A stretch of 64,000 nucleotides of DNA, taken from positions 62,001 to 126,000 of the forward strand of contig NZ_LGDG01000200.1 of assembly GCF_001279775.1 (NCBI RefSeq), given 5' to 3'. Below, one piece after another: positions 7,934 through 18,507 of the stretch (within the stretch, counting starts at the first letter, position 1; each line of letters starts with the position of its first letter). Made by a program: the position numbers and the translations under genes. Under the pieces are notes generated by a model that was given only the letters and a program-made list of their open reading frames with translations, had not been told where the DNA came from and made no database searches. The DNA comes from Streptomyces sp. MMG1533. Its GTDB lineage: Bacteria > Actinomycetota > Actinomycetes > Streptomycetales > Streptomycetaceae.

Positions 7934-9406
7934 ATGACGACAACTCCCCGGACGGAGCCGGGTCCTGCACCCGTTCCAAGTCCTGCGATCAGTAAAGCGC
8001 CCGCCACTGACAATCCGCCCCGCCCGCTGCTCGCGCTCGTCCTCGCCGCCCAGTTCATGGCGCTGCTCGACGTGTTCATCGTGAATGTCGCGGCCCCCAC
8101 CATCGCCACCGAACTCCACGCGTCCGGCGCGGACTTGCAGTTGGTGATCGCCGGATACGCCATCAGCTACTCCGTGCTGCTGATCACCGGCGCACGCCTC
8201 GGCGAGCGATTCGGTCACGGCCGGGTCCACCTCGCCGGACTCGCTCTGTTCACGGCGGCCTCGCTCGCCTGCGGTCTGGCGCAGGGCGCCACCGAACTGA
8301 TCGTGTTCCGGCTGGTCCAGGGCGCAGGGTCGGCGGTGATGATCCCGCAGGTGCTCAGCCTGATCCAGCGCAACTTCACCGGCGAGGCCAGGGTGAAGGC
8401 GTTCGGCGCCTACTCGGCGGTCCTCGCCGTCGGCGCCGCCGCCGGGCAGGTCCTCGGTGGCGTCCTGGTCGACGCCGACCTGTTCGGCACCGGCTGGCGG
8501 CCGGTGTTCCTGGTCAACGTGCCGGTGGGCGTCGTACTGCTGGCCCTCGGCAGTCGCGTACTGCCGCCCGGCGACGGAGCCGCGGCACCGCGGCCGGCAC
8601 GCGGCCTCGATCTGCCGGGTCTGGTGCTGCTCGGGGCGGCCGTGTCGCTGTTCACGGTGCCGCTGGTGCTCGGGCAGGAGGAGGACTGGCCGCTGTGGTC
8701 CTGGCTGTCGCTGGCCGCGGCGGCGGTCGTGTTCGGCCTGTTCTGCTGGTACGAGTCCCGGCTTGCCCGGCGCGGCGGTGCCCCGCTCATCGCGCCCCGC
8801 GTTCTGCGCCATCCCGGGATGGGCCTCGCCGTCTTCCGGATCCTTGCGGTGATGGCCGTCAACGGCGGCTTCCTGTTCGCGCTCACCCTGCAGGTTCAGG
8901 GCGGTCTCGGCCACAGCGCGCTGCGGGCCGGCCTCACCTTCGCGCCGACCGCTGTCGTCTTCGGCCTGGTCGGCCTGACCTGGCGCAACTGGCCGGCATC
9001 CTGGCAGCGCGCCCTGGCCCCGGCCGGGTTCGTGATCACCGCGCTGGCGGTCGCGGGAGTGGGCCTGGTCCTGAAGGGCGGCGACGAGGGCGGCGCGCTG
9101 TTGTACGTCGCGTACGCCGGCGTGGGCGCGGGGCTCGCGCTCGCCTTCAGCCCGACGCTCACCCGGGCGCTGGCCACGGTGCCGCCCGAGAACGCGGCGG
9201 ACGCCAGCGGTCTGCTGGCCACGGTCACCCAGCTCGGCCAGCTCACCGGGGTCGCGGTGTTCGGCACACTGTTCTTGAACCGGCTTGAGTCACTTGGGGC
9301 CTCGGAGGCGTATACCTCTGCGGAGGCGCTTTTGGCGTGCATGTTCGCGCTGGCCGGGACGGCCGCGGTGGGTGCCGTGTCCGGACTGGTACTGAGGCGT
9401 CGCTGA
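7934..9406 (+). CDS. MFS drug efflux transporter, DHA2 (EmrB/QacA) type
   Basis: The 490-residue product starts with a Pro/Thr-rich cytoplasmic tail of about 30 residues, then shows 12-14 membrane helices. The DHA signature LLDVFIVNVAAPTI in helix 1 and the motif-A-like GARLGERFGHGR after helix 2 are clear, and the motif-C-like region FRLVQGAGSAVMIP is present. The family exports drugs or metabolites using the proton gradient. The divergent MmyB-type regulator is the likely local repressor. The whole pair lies between two identical tRNA-Ala genes. Confidence 0.92.
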   Translation: MTTTPRTEPGPAPVPSPAISKAPATDNPPRPLLALVLAAQFMALLDVFIVNVAAPTIATELHASGADLQLVIAGYAISYSVLLITGARLGERFGHGRVHLAGLALFTAASLACGLAQGATELIVFRLVQGAGSAVMIPQVLSLIQRNFTGEARVKAFGAYSAVLAVGAAAGQVLGGVLVDADLFGTGWRPVFLVNVPVGVVLLALGSRVLPPGDGAAAPRPARGLDLPGLVLLGAAVSLFTVPLVLGQEEDWPLWSWLSLAAAAVVFGLFCWYESRLARRGGAPLIAPRVLRHPGMGLAVFRILAVMAVNGGFLFALTLQVQGGLGHSALRAGLTFAPTAVVFGLVGLTWRNWPASWQRALAPAGFVITALAVAGVGLVLKGGDEGGALLYVAYAGVGAGLALAFSPTLTRALATVPPENAADASGLLATVTQLGQLTGVAVFGTLFLNRLESLGASEAYTSAEALLACMFALAGTAAVGAVSGLVLRRR

Positions 9407-9475
9407 CCGTATTGGTCCGGCCGTGGCAGAATCAAACGGCCGGAAGGGGGCGCGGCCCGACGGGAGGGAGTAGTG

Positions 9476-9649
9476 ATGCCTGCGAGCATCCTCGCGGAGG
9501 TCGGCCACCTTCGCGAAGCAGCATCGACACGGGATACAGTCGTCCGTCTCTGCTGCCCTTCCTGCGGTTCCGTCCATGTGGCCCAAGTGCTCGGTGACAA
9601 CGGCGGGGTTTCCTACGTGTGCACGGCCTGCGGCCACAGCTGGAGCTGA
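9476..9649 (+). CDS. 57-residue zinc-ribbon-like protein
   Basis: The ORF follows GGGAGGGAG, a strong ribosome site; the GTG at 9473 is an alternative start. The product holds two Cys pairs, CCPSC and CTAC, separated by about 20 residues. That spacing fits a zinc ribbon, and the C-terminus is GHSWS. Function is unknown. The stop is four bases before the next small Cys-containing gene, so they are probably co-transcribed. Confidence 0.7.
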   Translation: MPASILAEVGHLREAASTRDTVVRLCCPSCGSVHVAQVLGDNGGVSYVCTACGHSWS

Positions 9650-9652
9650 TCG

Positions 9653-9886
9653 ATGGGTGCACACAGGCGAAAGTGCGACTGGTGCGGCAGCGGCACGCCG
9701 ATCGTCCGTGACATGGAGCCGGTCAACCCCGAGTACCAGTACTGGTGCGAGGAGTGCGCGCGGGCGCTGATCATAAAAGGCGACCCGATCGAGACGTACC
9801 GGGAACTGGAGGGCGAGCCGATCTACGGCCGGCTCCTCGAAGAGCACTGCACGCTCAAACGGTTCTATTCGTTCGTCACGGCGTGA
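9653..9886 (+). CDS. 77-residue Cys-rich small protein
   Basis: The protein has CDWCGSG near the N-terminus and WCEECARAL at about residues 31-39, a CxxC pair arrangement suitable for zinc binding, followed by an amphipathic C-terminal half (PIETYRELEGEPIYGRLLEE). I do not recognise a named family. The gene follows another small zinc-ribbon gene at a spacing of three bases. Codon usage is typical of the neighbourhood. Confidence 0.75.
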   Translation: MGAHRRKCDWCGSGTPIVRDMEPVNPEYQYWCEECARALIIKGDPIETYRELEGEPIYGRLLEEHCTLKRFYSFVTA

Positions 9887-9956
9887 GTCTTCACGGCGTG
9901 AGTCGTGCCCGCGTGATCCGGCATCAGCTCTCGTAACCGGACAGAACGGAAACGAT

Positions 9957-9986
9957 TTGGTGCTCCCCCGGATCGGCCGGTAATGT
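9957..9986 (+). promoter_or_regulatory. probable promoter of tRNA-Ala copy 2
   Basis: TTGGTG (9957-9962) and TAATGT (9981-9986) are separated by 18 bases, a good vegetative sigma match. Transcription would begin near 9993, giving a leader of about 57 bases before the tRNA that contains a GC-rich hairpin. Confidence 0.55.
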
Positions 9987-10049
9987 TGGCGTCGTCGCCG
10001 GGGGAACCGGGCGACGCGGTCAATATGCGGCTCCGCCGCGTGGCCACCA

Positions 10050-10122
10050 GGGGCTATAGCTCAGTTGGTAGAGCGCCTGCATGGCATGCAGGAGGTCAGG
10101 AGTTCAATTCTCCTTAGCTCCA
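10050..10122 (+). tRNA. tRNA-Ala (anticodon GGC), copy 2
   Basis: All 73 bases match copy 1 at 6824-6896, including the GGC anticodon and the G-T pair in the acceptor stem. No CCA is encoded. A perfect 14-pair hairpin follows eight bases downstream. Confidence 0.97.
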
Positions 10123-10130
10123 CATAAGTT

Positions 10131-10164
10131 GAAGGCGGGTCATCCAAGAGGATGACCCGCCTTC
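10131..10164 (+). terminator. hairpin after tRNA-Ala copy 2
   Basis: A perfect 14-base inverted repeat (GAAGGCGGGTCATC and its complement) surrounds a CAAGAG loop. There is no T-run, as is common in Streptomyces. It probably ends the tRNA transcript. Confidence 0.8.
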
Positions 10165-10175
10165 GGCGTGTGTGC

Positions 10176-10200
10176 GGGCCCGCCCCTCAGGGGCGGGCCC
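10176..10200 (-). terminator. hairpin at the end of the NuoF-like gene
   Basis: A perfect 11-base inverted repeat (GGGCCCGCCCC) with a TCA loop lies 12 bases past the stop of the minus-strand redox operon. It could act in both directions. Confidence 0.7.
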
Positions 10201-10212
10201 GACGGCGTGTGT

Positions 10213-11826
10213 TCAGCGGCCCAGGGCGCGGCGGCCGCGGCCCTGGGAGAGGACCGGGAGGTTGTTGCGGGTCGCACCCTGCGAGCGGGTGTCCTCCTCG
10301 ATGCGCAGGGCGAGCGCCGGGCAGCGTCTCACCGCGCGCAGGGCCTTCGCCTCCGCGTAGCGCGGTACCTGGGCCTGCGCGACGGTGGGGAAGCCGTCGG
10401 CGCCCAGTTCGAAGACCTCCGGGAGGATGTCGGCGCACAGGCCGTGGCCCCGGCACAGCGTCCAGTCGACGTAGATCTTCTGGCGGCTGGGGCCGTTCTC
10501 CTCGGACTCGCCGCCGCCCGGGATGCCCGTGGGCATCTTCCCGCCCTCGAAGAGCGGCAGAACGCCTTCCACGGGCCTTCCGCAGCCGTTCCCGAGGACG
10601 TGCGCGGCCAGGTCGTCCGTGAACGCCTTGATCGTCGACTCCAGGAACATCGCCGACCCGTCGGGATGCGAGCACGCACCGCGCCGCTTCACGTTCTTGG
10701 CGACCTGCTTGAGGGCCTCCAGGGCGGCCGGGCCGCCGCCGTTGATGATGTCCTCCATGCCGCGCGCGGCGGCCGGCAGGCCGAGATAGCAGGGACCGCA
10801 CTGTCCCGCGCTCTCCTCGGCCAGCCACTGCGCCACGCGCAGGGACTCACCCAGCGGACAGGTCTCCTGGCTGATCGGCAGGATCGCGCCGGCGCCGAGC
10901 GCACCGCCCACCGCGTCCAGGGAGTTGCGGGAGACGATCGCCTCGTTGACCGTCGCCGCGTCGATCCACTTGCCGTGGTAGCCGCCGGTCAGCACGCCCT
11001 GCGGGACCGGCGGGGCGCCGGCGAGCTGGAGGACGTAGCGCAGCGGCACGCCCGTGGGGACCTCGATGACCATGGGGCGCGCGACCGCGCCGGAGACCGT
11101 GAGCATGACGGTGCCGGGCTCGTCGTAGAGGCCGGTGTTGCCGTAGCGCTCCGGGCCGATGCGGGCGGCGATCGCCAGCTGGGCGAAGGTCTCGGCGTTC
11201 GACAGCAGGGTGGGGGCGCCGCCCACGCCGGTCTGCGAGGCGCTGACCTTGCGGCCCGGCGGGATCGCGGGGCCGCCGTCGATGGAGCGGATCAGCGACG
11301 CCGCCGCTCCGGTGACCATGCGGATGGGATTGCGCTGCACGCGCGCGCGGAGAGCCGATCGGCGGCCGTTGCTGAGGCCGCGTTCGGCAAGCGCGGCCTC
11401 CATGGAGCGTTGCGTCGACTCACGGGTGACCCCCACCACGAGCGTGCGGGCACCCAGCGCCTCCGCGACCAGCAGTGCGCCGTCCAGGATGAGGTGCGGG
11501 GCACGGTTGATGAGCACCGTGTCCTTGCGGCAGGCCGGTTCGTCCTCGCTGCCGTTGACGACGACGACCGGCCGTACGCCGCGCTTGATCGCCGACTCGG
11601 CGACGGAGCGCAGCTTCTTGTGAAAGGGGAAGCCCGCGCCGCCGCGGCCCTTCAGGTTGATGTTCTCCGAGAGCTTCGCGAGCTGCTCTCCACCCATGGG
11701 TTCGAGCGGCCCGTGCACCTTGAGGTGCATGGGCAGATCGAGCCTTTCGACAAGGTCGAAGCCCGACGTGAGCTGGGGAAGGCCGACCACGCGGACTTCT
11801 GGGACGTCGGGCAGGGCCTCGTTCAC
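10213..11826 (-). CDS. NuoF-like NADH/FMN flavoprotein fused to a C-terminal ferredoxin
   Basis: The protein has 537 residues. An FMN-binding loop GRGGAGFP lies at about 60-67, the Glu-rich NGSEDEP motif at about 91-97, an SLBB-like region at about 240-290, and a NuoF-type Fe-S region follows. There, GQCGPC (Cys343, Cys346) and GACSHP (Cys385) remain, but the first Cys of the usual four is Ala340. Residues 450-510 form a ferredoxin with CRGHGLC (458-464) and CP (502), the His-containing pattern typical of 3Fe-4S ferredoxins. It is not in a nuo operon. It is coupled by an ATGA overlap to a heme membrane protein, suggesting electron flow between NAD(P)H, ferredoxin and membrane heme. Confidence 0.85.
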   Translation of the reverse strand: MNEALPDVPEVRVVGLPQLTSGFDLVERLDLPMHLKVHGPLEPMGGEQLAKLSENINLKGRGGAGFPFHKKLRSVAESAIKRGVRPVVVVNGSEDEPACRKDTVLINRAPHLILDGALLVAEALGARTLVVGVTRESTQRSMEAALAERGLSNGRRSALRARVQRNPIRMVTGAAASLIRSIDGGPAIPPGRKVSASQTGVGGAPTLLSNAETFAQLAIAARIGPERYGNTGLYDEPGTVMLTVSGAVARPMVIEVPTGVPLRYVLQLAGAPPVPQGVLTGGYHGKWIDAATVNEAIVSRNSLDAVGGALGAGAILPISQETCPLGESLRVAQWLAEESAGQCGPCYLGLPAAARGMEDIINGGGPAALEALKQVAKNVKRRGACSHPDGSAMFLESTIKAFTDDLAAHVLGNGCGRPVEGVLPLFEGGKMPTGIPGGGESEENGPSRQKIYVDWTLCRGHGLCADILPEVFELGADGFPTVAQAQVPRYAEAKALRAVRRCPALALRIEEDTRSQGATRNNLPVLSQGRGRRALGR

Positions 11827-13139
11827 TTAAAGCCTCCGGAAGGCGTGTTCCAAGGTTCGCCCGAACCCGGTGCGTCGAAGTCGTACGAAGCACCGGGCAG
11901 TGTTTCAGTGGCGGGACCGCTGTTGTACGTGTCGTTCGGGTTGTACGTGCCGTACATGGTGTTCGACTCACCGGTGTCGTACATGTCACTCGTGCCGTAT
12001 CCGGCCGCGCCGGGATTGCCGTAGGCAGGGATGTTGTATCCGGTGTCCTGGAGCGGGTCGTAGGAGGACGGGGGCGCTTCGCCGACCGGCGGCGGTGACG
12101 GGATCGGCCAGCTGCCCGACGTGCTGCCGTTGTCGGCGCGCGGGATCGCCTCCGTGGGCTGCATGTCCATCGGCAGGTCCATGCGTGCGGTCTGGTCGGC
12201 CGCATAGGGCTGCCGTTGGCGTGGCGTCGACACGGCCCGGTAGGCGGCCGCGAAGCCGTTCGCGGGCTCCGGGGCCGCGGGGGCGCCCAGGGGTGAGTCG
12301 TACGGGGGCGTCATACCGGGCTGGGAGCGCGTCCCCCGCTGGTTCTCGTAGCCCGGCAGTGCGGCGCTCTCGGCCGCCCTGGCCCGGGGTGCGGCGCCCT
12401 CGGCCATCCTGGCCCGGCTCGCGTCGAGCTCCTCGCGGCCCGGCCGTTCCTCGCCGGTCCCCAGGACCGAGGCGATCTTGTCGGCGACCCTGCGCTTGAC
12501 CGGGCGCGGGGCCGCGCGCAGGGCGAGGGCCGCGGTGACGCCGAGCAGGGACAGGCCGTAGAGGATCACGAAGATCGGCTTGGCCGGGCGGCCCGCGTAC
12601 AGGCCGTGGATGAGCGCCGCGCACCAGGCCGGGTAGGCCAGCATGTGCATGGCGCGCCAGCGGGCCGCGATCGGGGCGGGGGAGGCGAAGGCGCTGCGCA
12701 TGGCGCCGGTGATGCCCACGAAGATCATGAGCAGGCCGGCCAGGGAGCCGAGGCCGATCAGCCCGGCGCTTCCGGTCACGCCGAGTGAGAAGGGGATCAG
12801 CGCCGAGATCAGACTCGTGTGATCGAGCGCGATTTTGGTGGTGATGTGCAACAGCAGGAACGCGATCGAGGCGACCGCGGTCGTCCGGTGCACTGCCTGT
12901 CCGATGATCCGTTGGCGTGTGTTCAGGAAGATCCGGTCCTGGGCGACCAGGCCCCAGATCACCGAGCAGCTGAGCGAGACGAGAGACAGGACGCCCGCGC
13001 CGAAATTCAGGAAGTCCAGGACTGTGTCACCTCCGACCAGCACGAATACGGGTATGAGGAGCAGGAAGGCAGCCGACGCCATCCCATAGGCCGACCGGCC
13101 CGGCTTGGGGAGCGAGCTGTTACTACGACGAGGGTTCAT
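11823..13139 (-). CDS. ferric-reductase-like heme b membrane protein
   Basis: The 438-residue protein has about six membrane helices in its first 210 residues. Two His pairs, His84/His98 (HRTTAVASIAFLLLH) and His165/His178, are spaced 13-14 apart across two helices, as in bis-heme ferric reductases and NADPH oxidase-like proteins. There is no FAD/NAD domain; residues 215-438 are a Tyr/Pro/Asn-rich low-complexity tail with repeated YDT/YNT. The missing reductase domain is probably supplied by the NuoF-like partner encoded next, whose start overlaps this stop (11823-11826). The electron acceptor is unknown. Confidence 0.85.
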   Translation of the reverse strand: MNPRRSNSSLPKPGRSAYGMASAAFLLLIPVFVLVGGDTVLDFLNFGAGVLSLVSLSCSVIWGLVAQDRIFLNTRQRIIGQAVHRTTAVASIAFLLLHITTKIALDHTSLISALIPFSLGVTGSAGLIGLGSLAGLLMIFVGITGAMRSAFASPAPIAARWRAMHMLAYPAWCAALIHGLYAGRPAKPIFVILYGLSLLGVTAALALRAAPRPVKRRVADKIASVLGTGEERPGREELDASRARMAEGAAPRARAAESAALPGYENQRGTRSQPGMTPPYDSPLGAPAAPEPANGFAAAYRAVSTPRQRQPYAADQTARMDLPMDMQPTEAIPRADNGSTSGSWPIPSPPPVGEAPPSSYDPLQDTGYNIPAYGNPGAAGYGTSDMYDTGESNTMYGTYNPNDTYNSGPATETLPGASYDFDAPGSGEPWNTPSGGFK

Positions 13140-13424
13140 GGGGGCAACTCCGAGCAGTTTCGGGAAAGCGGTCCCGCTGCCGCACTCTAAGTGGCTCCAT
13201 ACCGATGGGTACGAGGTTTGAGTTATTGCGTTGTTATCAAACGACAGCGAGGTCGTTGTGATGTCCCTTAGTGGCTGTTACGCGAAGTAACCTTTGACGT
13301 TGGTTCAGTTGTTGTCGGGTGTCATCAGTGTGCTGGACGGGTCTGCTGAACGGGGTCTGTGACGGCGGCACCCGGTGCCAAGAAGGCATACGTAAGCGCG
13401 TCGCATCGTGCTCAACGGCTGCGG

Positions 13425-13430
13425 TACCCT
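13425..13430 (+). promoter_or_regulatory. candidate -10 box for the leuS leader
   Basis: TACCCT lies six bases before the ATG of the leader peptide. Transcription starting at a normal distance would begin at or next to that ATG, making the leader peptide leaderless. I cannot see a convincing -35. Confidence 0.35.
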
Positions 13431-13436
13431 AACGCC

Positions 13437-13475
13437 ATGCGTGCCGTACGCCTTCTGCTTAGCGAGCCGCGCTGA
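13437..13475 (+). CDS. leuS leader peptide ([12 protein letters not shown])
   Basis: This 12-codon ORF contains three consecutive Leu codons, CTT CTG CTT (13452-13460). CTT is a rare codon in high-GC Streptomyces. It lies 128 bases before leuS and is followed by a long stem (13466/13521) and an intrinsic terminator. Slow decoding when charged tRNA-Leu is scarce would stall a ribosome just before the stem. Comparative work has, as I recall, predicted classical attenuation of leuS in some Streptomyces; this sequence fits that model. A -10-like TACCCT just upstream suggests the ATG is close to the 5' end of the RNA. Confidence 0.8.
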   Translation: MRAVRLLLSEPR

Positions 13476-13521
13476 TCAGTCCCGACCACCGGGCGAATCG
13501 GATGGTCGGAATCGGCGCGGC
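13466..13521 (+). promoter_or_regulatory. leader RNA stem competing in leuS attenuation
   Basis: Bases 13466-13476 (GCCGCGCTGAT, the end of the leader ORF and its stop) pair with 13511-13521 (ATCGGCGCGGC) in 11 pairs with one wobble. Inside, 13482-13488 (CCGACCA) pairs perfectly with 13503-13509. A ribosome stalled at the Leu codons would cover the 5' arm of the outer stem. I did not find a clear alternative pairing that would directly break the terminator. Confidence 0.65.
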
Positions 13522-13522
13522 G

Positions 13523-13547
13523 TCCCCTCCTGTGCGAGGGGATTTTT
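13523..13547 (+). terminator. leuS attenuator terminator
   Basis: TCCCCTC pairs with GAGGGGA around a CTGTGC loop and is followed by TTTTT. It lies one base after the leader stem and 55 bases before the leuS ATG, with no other gene to terminate. A U-tailed terminator in this position strongly supports transcription attenuation. Confidence 0.85.
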
Positions 13548-13602
13548 CGTTTCTTGGATGTCACAGCCGCTGGCAGAGACGATCGATGGAGCTTTGAGGA
13601 TC

Positions 13603-16495
<2,893 letters not shown>

Positions 16496-16500
<5 letters not shown>

Positions 16501-16513
16501 GCGTACGCCTACG
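16496..16513. repeat. perfect 18-base palindrome over the leuS stop
   Basis: CGTAGGCGTACGCCTACG equals its own reverse complement and contains the TAG stop of leuS. As RNA it could form a seven-pair hairpin with a GTAC loop, so it may act as a terminator. It could equally be a protein-binding site. Confidence 0.5.
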
Positions 16514-16686
16514 GGGCCGACGTGAGCGCCTGGCGGTCCCGCCGGTGCGTGCGTCCCGAAGCGTGAGCGCCTCGGGGTGGTCCCCTACGGGCAGGTTCGG
16601 GGTTCTTCCGGAACTCCGGGCCTGCTCGTTGCGTTTACCGTTGAAGAGCGGCGCGGTGCGTGCCGCGCCGGCCGAGAAGGAGCGTC

Positions 16687-17430
16687 GTGGAAGCAGTGAT
16701 CGCAGTAATCGCCCTGCTCTTCGTGCTCTTCGTCGCGCTCGGCGCCTACGCCACCGTGAAGGTGGTCGGCGCCGCCAAGCGCGGAGTGGACCGCACCATC
16801 ACGCAGGCCCGCCGTACGGTCGAGGACCACACCCTGCGCGCCAAGTCCTTCGCCCAGCTCGGCCCGGGGGGCGAGATCGCCCAGCTGCGGCTCAAGCTGC
16901 GCACGTCGATGCGCGCCACCCAGGAGGCGCTGCACGCGGGCGTGGCCGAGGACGAGTCCCTCAAGGAGTCCCTCGGCCTCTTCGAGCGGCTCAGCGCGCA
17001 CGGGCACGAACTGGACGCCGAGCTCCGACGCCTGGAGTCCGAGCCCGACAAGTCCACGCTCGGCGAGCGGATGCCCGCTCTGCGCGAGCGCACCGAGCGG
17101 ATCACTCAGTCGGCGGACGCACTGCGCTGGGCGGCCCGCGACCGGGCCCGCCGCTTCGCCGACGACGACCTGGACTCGCTCAGTACGCAGATCGACGTCG
17201 AGGCCGGCGCCCTGCGGCACTGGACGACAGCGGAACCCGCCTCCGCCACACCGCCGCCCCCGTGGCCGGAGGCCCCGGCCGCCGCCGAGGCCGGCACCGC
17301 TCAGCAAACCTGGCCGGAGACACCTGGGGCCCGCACCGCCGAGGAGCCCACGCGGCCCGCCATCACCCCGCCGGGCCCGCGCCCCACGTACCCCTGGCAG
17401 AAGAAGACCCGCCCGGAGAGCACGACTTGA
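16687..17430 (+). CDS. single-pass membrane protein with coiled-coil and Pro-rich tail
   Basis: A GTG preceded by GAGAAGGAG gives 247 residues. The N-terminus is a hydrophobic helix (AVIAVIALLFVLFVALGAYA). It is followed by about 150 charged helical residues rich in Arg/Glu/Leu that look like coiled coil, then a Pro/Thr/Ala-rich end. No enzymatic motif is seen and I do not recognise a named family. Position between leuS and a DegV gene suggests a conserved Streptomyces envelope protein. Confidence 0.78.
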   Translation: MEAVIAVIALLFVLFVALGAYATVKVVGAAKRGVDRTITQARRTVEDHTLRAKSFAQLGPGGEIAQLRLKLRTSMRATQEALHAGVAEDESLKESLGLFERLSAHGHELDAELRRLESEPDKSTLGERMPALRERTERITQSADALRWAARDRARRFADDDLDSLSTQIDVEAGALRHWTTAEPASATPPPPWPEAPAAAEAGTAQQTWPETPGARTAEEPTRPAITPPGPRPTYPWQKKTRPESTT

Positions 17431-17501
17431 TCCGGACACGTGCGCCCAGGTGAGAGGGGCCGGGCTGCCGCCGGGGCGCTACGCCAGGTAACCTCCAGCT
17501 C

Positions 17502-18347
17502 ATGTCCCGCCATGTCGCGATCGTCACCGATTCAACGGCCTACCTGCCGCCGCGGACGATGGAGCGTCACGGCATCACCGCGGTGCCGCTGACCGTGGTT
17601 CTCGGCGACCGGGCGCTCGAAGAGGGCACCGAGATCTCGACCCGCTCCCTGGCCCAGGCGCTGCAGAAGCGGCGCTCCGTCACCACCTCGCGCCCCAGTC
17701 CTCAGGTGTTCGCGGAGACCTACCGCAAGGTCGCCGAGGCCGGCGCCACCGGCATCGTCTCCCTGCACCTGTCCGCCGAACTCTCCGGCACGCACGACGC
17801 GGCGGTCGTGGCGGCGCGTGAGGCGCCGGTTCCGGTGCGGGTGGTGGACACCGGCATGGTCGCCATGGCCCTCGGGTTCTGCGCGCTGGCAGCGGCCGAG
17901 GCCGCGGAGACGGGCGGCACCGTGGACGAGGCCGTCACGGCCGCGGAGAAGCGGGCCGCGGGCACGTCCGCCTACTTCTACGTCGACACCCTCGACTATC
18001 TCCGCCGCGGCGGCCGGATCGGCGCGGCGCAGGCCCTCTTCGGTTCCGCGCTCGCGGTGAAGCCGTTGCTTCAGCTGCAGGGCGGGCGGATCGAGCCCTT
18101 GGAGAAGGTGCGGACGGCGTCCAGGGCCATCGCCCGCCTCGAGGAGATCGCGGTGGACCGGGCCGGCAGCGCGCAGGTCGACATCGCCGTGCACCATCTC
18201 GCCGCCCCCGAGCGGGCGTCGGCCCTGGCGGACCGCCTGCGGGTGCGGGTGCCGGGACTGGCCGATCTGCATGTGAGCGAGGTCGGGGCGGTGATCGGGG
18301 CGCATACGGGGCCTGGGTTGTTGGGGGTTGTGGTCTCCCCGCGTTGA
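17502..18347 (+). CDS. DegV family fatty-acid-binding protein
   Basis: The 281-residue protein has the DegV signature VTDSTAYLPP at the N-terminus, the middle SRPSPQVF/HLSAELSGT lipid-contact region and the TLDYLRRGGRIG stretch. DegV/FakB-type proteins bind fatty acids and in Firmicutes present them to the kinase FakA; whether an actinobacterial partner exists is unclear. No kinase is nearby. Its position before comEA-comEC-holA matches the actinobacterial backbone order. Confidence 0.94.
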   Translation: MSRHVAIVTDSTAYLPPRTMERHGITAVPLTVVLGDRALEEGTEISTRSLAQALQKRRSVTTSRPSPQVFAETYRKVAEAGATGIVSLHLSAELSGTHDAAVVAAREAPVPVRVVDTGMVAMALGFCALAAAEAAETGGTVDEAVTAAEKRAAGTSAYFYVDTLDYLRRGGRIGAAQALFGSALAVKPLLQLQGGRIEPLEKVRTASRAIARLEEIAVDRAGSAQVDIAVHHLAAPERASALADRLRVRVPGLADLHVSEVGAVIGAHTGPGLLGVVVSPR

Positions 18348-18429
18348 GGTCGGCGGAGTGAGCTGTGGGCGGAGTGTGGACGGCCGCTCGGGGATGCCTG
18401 GGGCGTGATCGCTCGTGCGGGTGACGGAG

Positions 18430-18438
18430 TTATCCACA
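18430..18438 (+). promoter_or_regulatory. isolated DnaA-box-like nonamer
   Basis: TTATCCACA matches the classical DnaA box exactly. It lies in the 160-base gap before comEA with no second box visible nearby, so regulation by DnaA is only a possibility and replication initiation here is unlikely. Confidence 0.3.
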
Positions 18439-18507
18439 ACCAGGCGGTAATCCCCGGGAATTGACCAAGATCATCGCGGAAGTGCCGATCTGACCGATCC
18501 TCGGCGC

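Noticed and set aside
6824..10122. Integrative element inserted at tRNA-Ala
   Set aside because: No integrase, relaxase or replication gene lies between the two tRNAs, so they are treated as duplicated tRNA genes.
13437..13602. T-box riboswitch upstream of leuS
   Set aside because: I see no specifier-loop or T-box core sequence; a leader peptide with Leu codons and a terminator explains the region better.
18430..18438. Replication origin signal (DnaA box)
   Set aside because: Only a single box is seen and no dnaA/dnaN genes or AT-rich unwinding region are nearby.
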